A stretch of DNA of 64,000 nucleotides, from NCBI RefSeq assembly GCF_013204845.1, contig NZ_JABMKY010000025.1:62001-126000 (forward strand). Reading direction: 5' to 3'. Within the stretch, counting starts at the first letter, position 1. Every line of letters begins with the position of its first letter. Below, piece after piece: positions 1 through 8,800 of the stretch. The notes under the pieces were generated by a model that searched no databases, was not told the origin of the DNA, and saw nothing but the letters and a program-made list of their open reading frames with translations. The position numbers were made by a program, and so were the translations under genes. Source of the DNA: Paenibacillus qinlingensis (lineage in GTDB: Bacteria; Bacillota; Bacilli; Paenibacillales; NBRC-103111).

Positions 1-8
1 CGAAACTG

Positions 9-737
9 ATGTTAAAGCTGGCAAGTAACTCACAAGAAATCGAACAAGCAATGCGATTGCGTTATCAGATTTTCGTGGAGGAAGAAAAAAATTTGCGTCT
101 ACGGAATGAGAGTAAGTTGGAAATGGATGCCTACGATGAGTATTGTGATCACCTCATTGTCAAAGAACTAGAGTCAGAACAGGTGATAGGTACGTATCGT
201 CTTCTTCCAGGTGATCGAGCATTGGATGCGATCGGCTTTTATTCAGAAACCGAGTTTGATTTGAATAGTTACAGTAATTTGAAAAGGCAGTCCTTAGAAC
301 TAGGGCGCAGCTGTATTGCGCCGGAGCATCGCGGCGGTAGAGCGATTGGTATGCTGTGGGAAGGGATTGCAAGTTATATAAACGATAGCCAATTTACGCA
401 TTTAATCGGTTGTGCAAGTGTGCACATCCCAACAATAGAGGAACTAAATGAGATTTACACACTGCTTCATCGCAAGCAAGTTTTGACGGACCGCTATGGG
501 ATCAAGCCTCTCGAGACGCATCGGATATCTGGGCTAGCTCAGATTGAGCTTGCTGGCAAGGAAAAGGAGATGTTTCGAAAGCTGCCTCCTTTAATGAAAG
601 GCTATCAATGGCTTGGAGCAGAAATCGGTGGGGATCCCGCCTACGATGCGTTATTTGGAACAGTTGACTTTTTCATTGTTTTTCAAAAAGATAAAATAAC
701 AAGTCGGTACAAACGACACTTTCTGCCTGCAGACTAA
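9..737 (+). CDS. OlsB-like GNAT N-acyltransferase
   Basis: This 242-residue protein resembles the GNAT-fold family that includes ornithine-lipid synthase OlsB and hemolysin-like N-acyltransferases, which move a fatty acyl group to an amine. Visible family features are the N-terminal [11 protein letters not shown] segment, D-EYCDHLIV, the strand V-IGTYRLLP, and [14 protein letters not shown] followed by an aliphatic helix. The start is at position 9, so any ribosome binding site lies mostly outside the window. The stop is 17 bases before an LpxL-like acyltransferase gene, suggesting one operon making an acylated amino lipid. The substrate cannot be read from the sequence; an autoinducer-synthase-like role is a less likely alternative within the same fold. 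Confidence 0.7.
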   Translation: MLKLASNSQEIEQAMRLRYQIFVEEEKNLRLRNESKLEMDAYDEYCDHLIVKELESEQVIGTYRLLPGDRALDAIGFYSETEFDLNSYSNLKRQSLELGRSCIAPEHRGGRAIGMLWEGIASYINDSQFTHLIGCASVHIPTIEELNEIYTLLHRKQVLTDRYGIKPLETHRISGLAQIELAGKEKEMFRKLPPLMKGYQWLGAEIGGDPAYDALFGTVDFFIVFQKDKITSRYKRHFLPAD

Positions 738-754
738 TACGAGGAGGACTTACC

Positions 755-1675
755 TTGTACGAATGGATTGCTAAACTTACTTTGGCTAATGGTCGACAAA
801 GCCGTTTGGTGCACGTGTTGGCCATTTTCCCATTGTGGTTAATGTCATGTCTATGTGCTATGTTAGCGGCATTATTATGTGTAGCTTCGCGCAACGGGTT
901 TCTAAAGCGTGTGGAACATAATCTAGCTGATCTCTTATCCCCGATTTCCAAACGGAAGTTAAGGTCTCTTAGAAGGCGCTATGTACGAAATGTTGTTTAC
1001 TCGCTGTGTGAAATTTTGTTTTTGTCGAATCGCATGCAGGAGAAGGATTTTAAATTACAGGGTGAAGAACATTTGCATGAAGCGCAGCGAATGGCTAATG
1101 GAAAAGGTTTTATCATTTATGCGCCGCATGTAGGTAATTTCTTCAGTTATTATTGGTATTTTACGAAGAGATATAATTGTCTTACTGTTGCTTCTGCTGG
1201 AAGTCCTGAATTGTTGCCTTTGTACATGAAATTCGCTGAATTAGGATGTAAAGGGTTGGATTACGATCGTGTTCCTCCTCTGGAGTTGTATCGGACCCTG
1301 AAGAATCATGTGCAATCTGGTGGCGTCGTTTTCCTATTAGGCGATTTCTGGAGATCATCATTTCCCTTATCGAAATTATTCGGCAGAGTTACTCGAACAC
1401 CTGAAGGTGCGGCGATGTTAGCACTTGAACAGAAAGTGCCAATTGTTCCTTTTTACGGATACAGAAAGCGAAATTTTAAGCATCAACTTATCGTAGGCCC
1501 TCCTTTAAACCTGCATGCCCAAACAGCTCGAGCTTCGCGGTCTGCTAGAGCAGATACGAATCTTATTCTAAATAACTTTATCGAACGGGTTATTCGTGAA
1601 CAGCCGGCTTCTTGGTTTTATTGGTTTAATGCCCATGAGAGATGGGAGAATGTACATCAGCAAGTAAGAGCATAA
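755..1675 (+). CDS. LpxL/HtrB-like lysophospholipid acyltransferase family protein, atypical active site
   Basis: The 306-residue protein has one N-terminal membrane segment (about residues 22-47) and then an LpxL-type acyltransferase domain. The block [20 protein letters not shown] aligns with the catalytic H-x4-(D/E) motif, and [13 protein letters not shown] and [20 protein letters not shown] match later blocks of the family. The residue four after the motif histidine is Phe, not Asp or Glu, so the usual catalytic acid is not where expected. The start is TTG at 755 after GAGGAGG. It follows the OlsB-like gene, and together they resemble the two-step acylation that makes ornithine-type lipids. 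It could be inactive, or use another acidic residue. Confidence 0.7.
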   Translation: MYEWIAKLTLANGRQSRLVHVLAIFPLWLMSCLCAMLAALLCVASRNGFLKRVEHNLADLLSPISKRKLRSLRRRYVRNVVYSLCEILFLSNRMQEKDFKLQGEEHLHEAQRMANGKGFIIYAPHVGNFFSYYWYFTKRYNCLTVASAGSPELLPLYMKFAELGCKGLDYDRVPPLELYRTLKNHVQSGGVVFLLGDFWRSSFPLSKLFGRVTRTPEGAAMLALEQKVPIVPFYGYRKRNFKHQLIVGPPLNLHAQTARASRSARADTNLILNNFIERVIREQPASWFYWFNAHERWENVHQQVRA

Positions 1676-1692
1676 GGACGGAGGGGTTCAGA

Positions 1693-2688
1693 ATGGATTC
1701 AGGAAGCCACTTATTATTTGGCATTAGCCTTGCAGGACTTGCGTGTTTGGCACCTGGCGTTGTTCAAGAGCCAACGCTAGTTCAGGCAATTCTAGCAGGG
1801 ACTTTAGTGGGGTCGTATGCACCAGATTTTGATACAGTAGCCCGCTTGCGAGGATATGGCAGCTATGTTCGCATTCATCGAGGTGTGACACATTCATTGC
1901 CAGCATTATTCATATGGCCGCTATTGATTAGCTTGCCGCTCGCCGCGGTGTTTGGTGTATGGGAGCATTATTTTAGCTTATTTCTGTGGACGTTTCTAGC
2001 AGTGGTCTGCCATGTTGGGTTAGACGCGTTGAATGTCTATGGAGTCCAGTGCTTGCGGCCTTTTACGAAAAAGTGGATTCATCTGGATACACTCTGTCTC
2101 TATGATCCTTTCCTGTTTGTCCTACACGCGGTAGGTGCCATTTTATGGTTTGTCGTTTGGCGAGGCGAGGCAGGCAGTCACATTGGTGAGATGTATGCGC
2201 TGATATTTGCGGCTACGATTTTGTATATTGCCACGCAAGCCTCTCAGCGGAAAGCCTTGGTGAAGCTTGTACAGAACGAGTTAAAGTTAACTACAGGCGT
2301 TTGTCGTCTTGTACCCAGTTTAAGTTGGTTTTACTGGCAGTTTATTTATGAAAGTGAGACTAGTTTTTTTCTAGGTGAACTTCGCTCAGGCAAGGTTATC
2401 GTCCTCGAGCAGTACAGCCGGAAGAATTACAATTCGCAGGGCTCTCATCCAATCGTGAAAGCAACCATGGGCACAGAAGGTGTACGATCATTTCTGCATT
2501 ATGCTCAAAATATTTACGTGAGTTGGAAAGTAAAGAATGGCGGTTATGAGGTTCAGTGGCGAGACATTCGTTTCTGGCACAAACGGAAGTTTTCCTTCGG
2601 GGTGGACGTACACCTAGATGGTAATATGAATGTGGTGAGTGATCGGATCGGAATGGACAAAAAGGCATGGGACCCACCGTACGTGTAA
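1693..2688 (+). CDS. YdjM/YfhP-type metal-dependent hydrolase-like membrane protein
   Basis: The protein matches the YdjM family of inner-membrane, metal-hydrolase-like proteins (B. subtilis YfhP is a member). An early His in SGSHLLFGI, the pair YAPDFDT, HRGVTHS, and a later H-x3-D (CHVGLDALNVYG) are candidate metal ligands among four or five membrane segments in the first 200 residues. The last 130 residues are soluble. I choose the ATG at 1693, giving 331 residues, because GGAGGGG lies just upstream; the longer frame from 1642 has no ribosome site and overlaps the previous gene. A wobble-containing hairpin with a T run follows at 2705-2732. The substrate is unknown. Confidence 0.75.
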   Translation: MDSGSHLLFGISLAGLACLAPGVVQEPTLVQAILAGTLVGSYAPDFDTVARLRGYGSYVRIHRGVTHSLPALFIWPLLISLPLAAVFGVWEHYFSLFLWTFLAVVCHVGLDALNVYGVQCLRPFTKKWIHLDTLCLYDPFLFVLHAVGAILWFVVWRGEAGSHIGEMYALIFAATILYIATQASQRKALVKLVQNELKLTTGVCRLVPSLSWFYWQFIYESETSFFLGELRSGKVIVLEQYSRKNYNSQGSHPIVKATMGTEGVRSFLHYAQNIYVSWKVKNGGYEVQWRDIRFWHKRKFSFGVDVHLDGNMNVVSDRIGMDKKAWDPPYV

Positions 2689-2704
2689 AATTAGTTTTTA
2701 CTGT

Positions 2705-2732
2705 CTCATTCCTCTGTGGAGTGGGGCTTTTT
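2705..2732 (+). terminator. intrinsic terminator after the YdjM-like gene
   Basis: CTCATTCC pairs with GGAGTGGG across a 5-base loop (two G-T pairs) and is followed by GCTTTTTG. It separates the lipid-related genes from the prepilin operon. Confidence 0.6.
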
Positions 2733-2801
2733 GCTGTAGGTAGTTCATACGAAATATGCCCAAGTTGTCAATTTATAAGAAGGGGAATGGCTGTTGCGAT
2801 T

Positions 2802-2817
2802 GAAAATATGGTACAAT
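2802..2817 (+). promoter_or_regulatory. extended -10 promoter candidate for the prepilin operon
   Basis: TGGTACAAT at 2809-2817 is an extended -10 element about 60 bases before the first prepilin start. No good -35 box sits 17 bases upstream, which is tolerated in extended -10 promoters. Confidence 0.4.
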
Positions 2818-2875
2818 AGTCCTAGGTATATAGTTGTGGTACATTAATTTTATGAGAAATGGGAGTCCGATAGAG

Positions 2876-3436
2876 ATGAATAAACGAAAAGCGAACGATG
2901 AGGGTTTCACGCTTATTGAAGTGTTAGCTGCAACTGTCATTCTGTCGGTGGCTTCACTTGCTATGATGTCCTTTTTCATCAACGCCATGTCGTTTAACAA
3001 AGGTAATCAGAATAAGACTGTGATGGTTAATTTGGCGCGTAACGCTTTATTTTATATGGAAAAGCAGCGCTTTACGGATGTGAGGGATTATTTTGCTAAT
3101 GTAGACGAAGTGGAAGACGAGAATCCAGTTATTACGTTTGCAGGATGCTCATATGACAGTGCTTTACATTGTTCGCAAAGTAAAAAAAGAGACTATCTAA
3201 TTAACTTCTCTGGTATACAGAACATTTTGTCGCCGAATATTAATGGACGGGATTATGAAATTACCATTACTTATCAAAAAAATATTGATCAGGAAAATTC
3301 ACAAAAAAGTGAACTAAAGGGGAAAGGGAATCAATATTTGATTCCAATTCGCGTAAATGTTAAATCAGCGTCAGATCCCAATCGGAGAAATGAAGCATTC
3401 GTAGAGGGGTATGTCATCAATGAGCAAATTCGCTAA
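2876..3436 (+). CDS. type IV prepilin-like protein (minor pilin)
   Basis: This 186-residue protein has a short basic leader (MNKRKANDEG) followed by the class III prepilin motif G-FTLIE with Glu at +5, and then a hydrophobic helix (about residues 11-33). Such proteins are cleaved and N-methylated by the prepilin peptidase and assembled as minor pilins or pseudopilins; the matching peptidase is encoded at 15219. I chose the ATG at 2876, preceded by GGGAG at 10 bases; longer frames from 2834 or 2852 put extra residues before the leader. It overlaps the next prepilin gene by 17 bases. It contains two Cys (in GCSYDSALHCSQ) that could form a disulfide. PilV-like is a guess. Confidence 0.85.
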   Translation: MNKRKANDEGFTLIEVLAATVILSVASLAMMSFFINAMSFNKGNQNKTVMVNLARNALFYMEKQRFTDVRDYFANVDEVEDENPVITFAGCSYDSALHCSQSKKRDYLINFSGIQNILSPNINGRDYEITITYQKNIDQENSQKSELKGKGNQYLIPIRVNVKSASDPNRRNEAFVEGYVINEQIR

Positions 3437-3956
3437 TTTTATTAAAAATGATCAGGGAATGACCTTGATAGAGCTTATTGCCACTTTAACGATACTATCT
3501 CTTGTTATGGGGTCGATATATGGTGTTATCACCTTTGGGTTTACGGCTTACAACAAAGTGACAGTTGAGAATTCCTTGCGTGATGAAGCAGACATCCTCA
3601 TGTCGACTATTATGTCCGAGTTATATACTTATGGTCCAACTTCTGTTCAAAGCAATGTGGATGATAATGGTTTAACGTTAGAACGTAAGGGGACATTCGT
3701 TACAGAAACAGTACCTAATAAACAAATTCTAATAAAAAATGGGACCCTCTTTATCAAGAATGATACCGATGCAGAGGGGATAGGAGCTATTTCAGATCTG
3801 AAGTCACACTTGTTGGCGGGTTCCAAAATCGAATTGGATTGTGGTAGGGCCACCTCGTGTACGGATGGATTAATCAGTATTGTTCTTGTACTTCAACAGA
3901 GTGACCAGAAGCAGCAACTACATCAGATAACGACAGAGAGTCGATTTGGATTCTAG
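3420..3956 (+). CDS. type IV prepilin-like protein (minor pilin, PilW-like)
   Basis: A 178-residue prepilin-like protein with leader MSKFANFIKNDQG, processing motif G-MTLIE and a hydrophobic helix over residues 15-37. The ATG at 3420 is preferred over the one at 3411 because GAGGGG ends about 10 bases upstream; at 3411 the spacing would be one base. The start lies within the end of the preceding prepilin gene, indicating translational coupling. The C-terminal half is polar and has two Cys (ELDCGRATSC). Its position between a PilV-like gene and a PilX-like gene matches the usual minor-pilin order. Confidence 0.85.
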   Translation: MSKFANFIKNDQGMTLIELIATLTILSLVMGSIYGVITFGFTAYNKVTVENSLRDEADILMSTIMSELYTYGPTSVQSNVDDNGLTLERKGTFVTETVPNKQILIKNGTLFIKNDTDAEGIGAISDLKSHLLAGSKIELDCGRATSCTDGLISIVLVLQQSDQKQQLHQITTESRFGF

Positions 3957-3967
3957 GAGGGGAACTC

Positions 3968-5785
3968 ATGAATCGCTGGAAAGATGAACAAGGTGCAGCA
4001 CTGTTAATCGTTCTTTTTATGATTATTGTATTTACTATGCTGGGTATGGCTGTTCTTAGCGCAAGTTTAGGCGGGGCGATAAGAACGGAAACAAAGCAAA
4101 GGGATGTGCAAAGTTTACATCTTGCTGAGAAAGCATTGAATGAAGCAGTAGCAATTCTTAAAGCTAATTTAGATGGTGAGGATATTAGTCCAGATGCGAT
4201 ATCTTATCAAATTAGAGATGATATTCTGCCCAAAATTAATGGGAATATTATGAAGACGGGATATCAAGAGAAACCTGTGATTAATGCAAGTGTCAGCGGT
4301 AACCCACCTGTCGTCCTCGTAGAAGCTACAGCTACCGTAAACGGCGTGAAAAGGACACTTGAACAGCAAATAAAGATTAATACGTATCCGGATATGCTGA
4401 ATTATGCTGCGGGTTCGGAAGGTAATCTCATTCTAAATGGTTCACCTTATTTTCTGAATGGTGATTTGTACGCGGGTGATAAACTGAAAATTAAAAATGA
4501 AGCTAACTATCTCTATAACGACCCGAATGAAAAAAGTGAGTCAACAAAGTTTCCGGTTTTAAATGGAAGAGCCTTTGTACAATCCTTTGATAAATTCACC
4601 TATTGTGATGGGAAGAATGGAACAATAGATTGCACTAACAATTATGTGTCTATAAGTCATACGTCGGACTCAGGTGTAACAACAATCCCTGTTGTACTGA
4701 ACACGGAGAAAGATAATGTGCAATTTAAGTCAAAGGAAAGCTTTGTTCAGCTAAATATGGATGAATCATTTATTGATAAGGTAACGGAGGCTCTAAACGG
4801 GGATAGTGCTTTACGAACACTTGTCCAAACAAAGTATTATGAAAGTATCCCTAATTTAATAACTTATATCGATGATAGTTTACCTGAACCGCAGAAGTTA
4901 CCAAGTTTGCCACTCAATCCAGAAGTTGACGATGTCAAAAACTATAATACTAAGCTCCAAACGTTTATCGATACGATAAACACATTTGAGCTAGGCGGAA
5001 TTACTGTGCTCTATAAAGGTAATTTTAATATGGGCATAGGGGGAACATTTTCGCAACTTATATATACCCCTGATGCGAAGGGGAGCCGAACAGGACATTT
5101 ATCCAATGCTGCTCCTTGTTTAGAAACCTATTGTAATAGCAATTGGTTCATTATTGATGGTGACTTAAACATCGAGCCTACAGCAGACAATTCGCCAATA
5201 AAAATCAGAGGGAATATTCTAGTTACAGGGAATGTGAATATTCAAGGGAACGTCGATATTGATGCTACGATCTTTTCGCTTAGTAATTATCAAGCGACTT
5301 CTTCGGATAGTAAAGCGGGTGTTGTTCCATTGAAAATTACCACTGGTGTGGAAATCAGTGATGCGAGTATTAAAGGTCTTAACAATAAAGAGTTGTTGCT
5401 CATGTCAAAGGGTAAAATATTAATTACTCGTGTGAATTCGTTTAAACCTCTTCCATCTTCTGGATATCCTAGTACAAGTAATGATATTACTAGACTAGAT
5501 GCTTTCTTTTATACAGAGGATGATGCTGAGTTGTATGGAGTAGGCTCAGTGTTCTGGATAAAAGGCGGATTCTTTGCGAGGGGAGATCTAACGATTAATG
5601 CTTTAAGAGGAAATACCGAGCCGGATATAAACTCTAAAATTGTTGCTTTAGGGCAAACCAATGATCAAAAATTTTCACGTTTTATCATTGATTACAAACA
5701 GGACATTTTCACTAACCAGAATGTTGGCCTTCCACGTGTAAGAGGGATTAACCTGAAAACAAGTAAGAAAGTTCAAACGCATTAG
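3968..5785 (+). CDS. PilX-like large pilus-associated protein
   Basis: 605 residues. The N-terminus (MNRWKDEQGAALLIVLF) has the PilX-type arrangement: a short charged leader with Gly, then a long hydrophobic helix to about residue 34, without the FTLIE motif but with a glycine cleavage context. The long extracytoplasmic part contains a low-complexity, Gly/Asn-rich beta-type region (IKIRGNILVTGNVNIQGN) like polymer-type right-handed repeats, and a Cys pair region around residues 215-225. AGGAGGGG precedes the ATG. It ends the prepilin operon and faces the Ig-like protein gene, with a shared terminator between. It is probably a pilus-tip or assembly component; much longer than classical PilX proteins. 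Confidence 0.7.
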   Translation: MNRWKDEQGAALLIVLFMIIVFTMLGMAVLSASLGGAIRTETKQRDVQSLHLAEKALNEAVAILKANLDGEDISPDAISYQIRDDILPKINGNIMKTGYQEKPVINASVSGNPPVVLVEATATVNGVKRTLEQQIKINTYPDMLNYAAGSEGNLILNGSPYFLNGDLYAGDKLKIKNEANYLYNDPNEKSESTKFPVLNGRAFVQSFDKFTYCDGKNGTIDCTNNYVSISHTSDSGVTTIPVVLNTEKDNVQFKSKESFVQLNMDESFIDKVTEALNGDSALRTLVQTKYYESIPNLITYIDDSLPEPQKLPSLPLNPEVDDVKNYNTKLQTFIDTINTFELGGITVLYKGNFNMGIGGTFSQLIYTPDAKGSRTGHLSNAAPCLETYCNSNWFIIDGDLNIEPTADNSPIKIRGNILVTGNVNIQGNVDIDATIFSLSNYQATSSDSKAGVVPLKITTGVEISDASIKGLNNKELLLMSKGKILITRVNSFKPLPSSGYPSTSNDITRLDAFFYTEDDAELYGVGSVFWIKGGFFARGDLTINALRGNTEPDINSKIVALGQTNDQKFSRFIIDYKQDIFTNQNVGLPRVRGINLKTSKKVQTH

Positions 5786-5802
5786 AACTAATCGATGTAA
5801 AG

Positions 5803-5839
5803 AAAAGGCTATACCGAGTTTTCCTCGGTATAGCCTTTT
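5803..5839. terminator. bidirectional intrinsic terminator
   Basis: A perfect 16-bp stem, AAAAGGCTATACCGAG with its complement, closes on a 5-base loop, with A and T runs on either side. It serves the converging pilX-like gene and Ig-like protein gene. Confidence 0.9.
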
Positions 5840-5858
5840 CTGTGTGGCATAATCGGAA

Positions 5859-8800
5859 TTAATACCGATTATCAAATTGCTTTTGTACAATGACACGAAC
5901 CGTACCTAATATCTGTTGGTCATCAAGGTATCTAAGAGTTACATCCGTAGTGCCTGCTTTCGTCCCTGTTACAACACCGTTGCTTAGGGAGACGATAGTA
6001 GGGTCAGCGATGATCCACTCTAATCGGTCTTTGAGCTCATCGCGCCATTTCGTTGGCGTAATAACAGTCTGAGACCAGATGTCTGATGTATTTTTATCCG
6101 TGTTTAGGACTAAACGAATGGGCCCATCAGGTAATTTAATATTGGTTAACGTTTGTATAATAGCTACGTTTCTAATATCTTCTTTACCGCCAACGAGAAC
6201 TCTTACTTTAATGGTTCCTTTCGTATCTCCCGTAAGAGTAACGTTCTGGGTGCTGTCTGTATTTAATGTCGCGGAGCCAGTTGAGCCAGCTTCTTTGATG
6301 ATGAACCATTTAAATCCAGTGTGAACAGCATCTGGACGCTGAATGAGAGCTGTAAGATTGACAGATGAACCTTTATCAACGGAAATCGTACTCTGTGCGT
6401 TATCCCTCTCATCAGGTTCGCCATTAACTTGACGTTTAATGGAAACGGAATTAACTGGATTCTCCACAGTTACTCGAAAGTTCGCTGAGTATTGCTTACC
6501 TTCATTAGTATCAATCGTAACTGTCCCTGTTACCGTACCTACTTTGGCACCTGTTATGGATCTTGTAAGAATGGCATCACCTTTAAATACAACAATAGAC
6601 TGATTAACATCATCTAATTTCCAAGTGCTCTTAATGGGAACCTGGTGAATGAATTCAGTGGATACCTGTAACGTTACTGGGGTATCCTCTACTTTTATTT
6701 GTACAGGAGTATTAATGGAAATCGCAGGATCAATGACACGGATCTCTATTTGATCGGACAGATTACTTCCATCACGAGCGCTTACGGTAATTGTTGCATT
6801 TCCAGCCGACTTAGCTTTGATCGTTGCAAGACCTTCATTAGAGCTTGTATTAGAGCTTGTTTGCAAGATTTCAATTACATTAGAATCCGATGAATGCCAG
6901 TCAAATGATGGATTAGTTGCATAACCCGGTTGATAGTAGGCATGTAAGATGGATGAGTCACCGACTTCGTATCTTGTCTCGCCTTCAAGGTCCAAAGAAG
7001 TGACGGGAGCCAAGACAGTTACGCCATACGTTTGTTTATAAGTCTTTCCTTTGTCTGTTGTTATTGTAAGGGTAACGACTACTTGTCCAGGTGATTTCCC
7101 CCAAAGGACACCATTATTCTGGGTATTTGTAATCTCGCTGAACATAGCGATGGTGTCATTGGATGATTGCCAGTAAATGGTCTTGATATTTTCATTTGCG
7201 GTTACAAGCACAGATCTTAATTCAATGGGTTGATTAACATTCACCACAGATGGACCTGTGATATTTAGGCCAGGTATGATGACAGTCACTGTGGCTGTGG
7301 CTTGCAATCCACTTCCATCTTTCGAAACAGCCGTGATGTTGGCAGTACCGGCTTGGTTACCAGTTACGATGCCAGTGTCATCGACGCTTACGATAGATGG
7401 TGCATTCGATGACCATGTGTAATCCGTATCTCTTATAAATGTGGCATCATCTGGTTGATATTTTGGGATTAACTTTGTTTTGTCGTCCTTCGCGATGGTT
7501 AATCCATCTAAGGCTAAACTTGTTAATTTCGTGAAAGCCGTCAGTAAACGGTTTGTAAAAAGAATAGTTTGCTCAGTTGCAGTACTGTAATCCTTAAAGC
7601 TCAAAGTCGCATTGGTTAAAGAGTAATTACCGTTGTCTAGCGGTTGTATTTGAATTGAAAATAAACTATTATCCCCTATGAATTTGGTTCCGACTTGCCT
7701 ATAAGGAATGTCTGGTAAGTTACCTTCAATTGTATACCCTGTAGCTACAGTACCGGATTTAGAGAATCCTGCTGGCATGTTAATGATTTCTAATTTTGCA
7801 GGCAACTTTTCTTTAAAATGGATTCTTTTAATGGTAAGATCGCCCACATTAATGGCCGTATTGTAATCCATTGCAATTGGTGTTACAGCGTATTGAATCG
7901 TAACTGGCGTGTTTTTCTCAACACGATCATTTGATAGGGTCCGCGTCGGATTCAATCCCGTAGAAGTAATAACCTTGACTAACACACTTTTGGTTTCTTT
8001 TGCACCACTTGGATCTACGGTAGAAACAGTAATTGTCAGGTCTCCACCTCGATTAGCCAATGGATTTGAATAAGTTCGTGTGACGGTTTCTCCTTTGGGT
8101 TTTTCTAAATTGGACAGAACTGTATCTACTTGCGTTGAACCATTCGCTTTTTGGTAAGTAAACGTTACTGTAGATGTGACCGTCTTATCATCTAAATCCA
8201 AATCATCAGGCTTGAAGCTGACGGAAATATCGCTATTTGCTGAGATATAGTTTTTGGAGTTATCGCTGAAAGCGGCTGGTGACAAAATGTCTAATGTAGG
8301 TTTATGGTTGGAACCAATAAAGGCCCGATACATCGTGTTTACGAACAGCTTCTGTTCCCAATCTGGGAAGGAGCTATTTGTTGTTGTATTTACGAAATTA
8401 TGTCCTGTTCCTGAATATGTTACGTTCCCCTTGGAGTAGGTATAGTAATGGTTCCAGCTGTCTTCGATATCGCGGGGGTCCCCTTTAATGTTGTACCACG
8501 GAATGACAGTTGGATCGTCCAAGTTGAGTCGGAAATATTGATCATGTGTGGTCGCAACCGCAGTTGTCATATCGCTAATAAAGAAAGGGAATTGCGTAAG
8601 TAGACCCTCATTTACTTTGACAGTAGACGTAGACGTATGAGGTGCATTGAGCCCCATGTTCGTCATTGGACCAATTTGCCCAGTAGCTGATTGGAAATAG
8701 TTAATCCATGTCTGATTCCCTTGATATACCGTATCATGCGTGAACATGACTCCTTGCTTCGTAGCAATGAAGGATTTGACAGCCTCGGCAGCGGTGTTAG

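Noticed and set aside
1642-1692. Upstream start of the YdjM-like gene
   Set aside because: No ribosome site and it lies within the previous gene.
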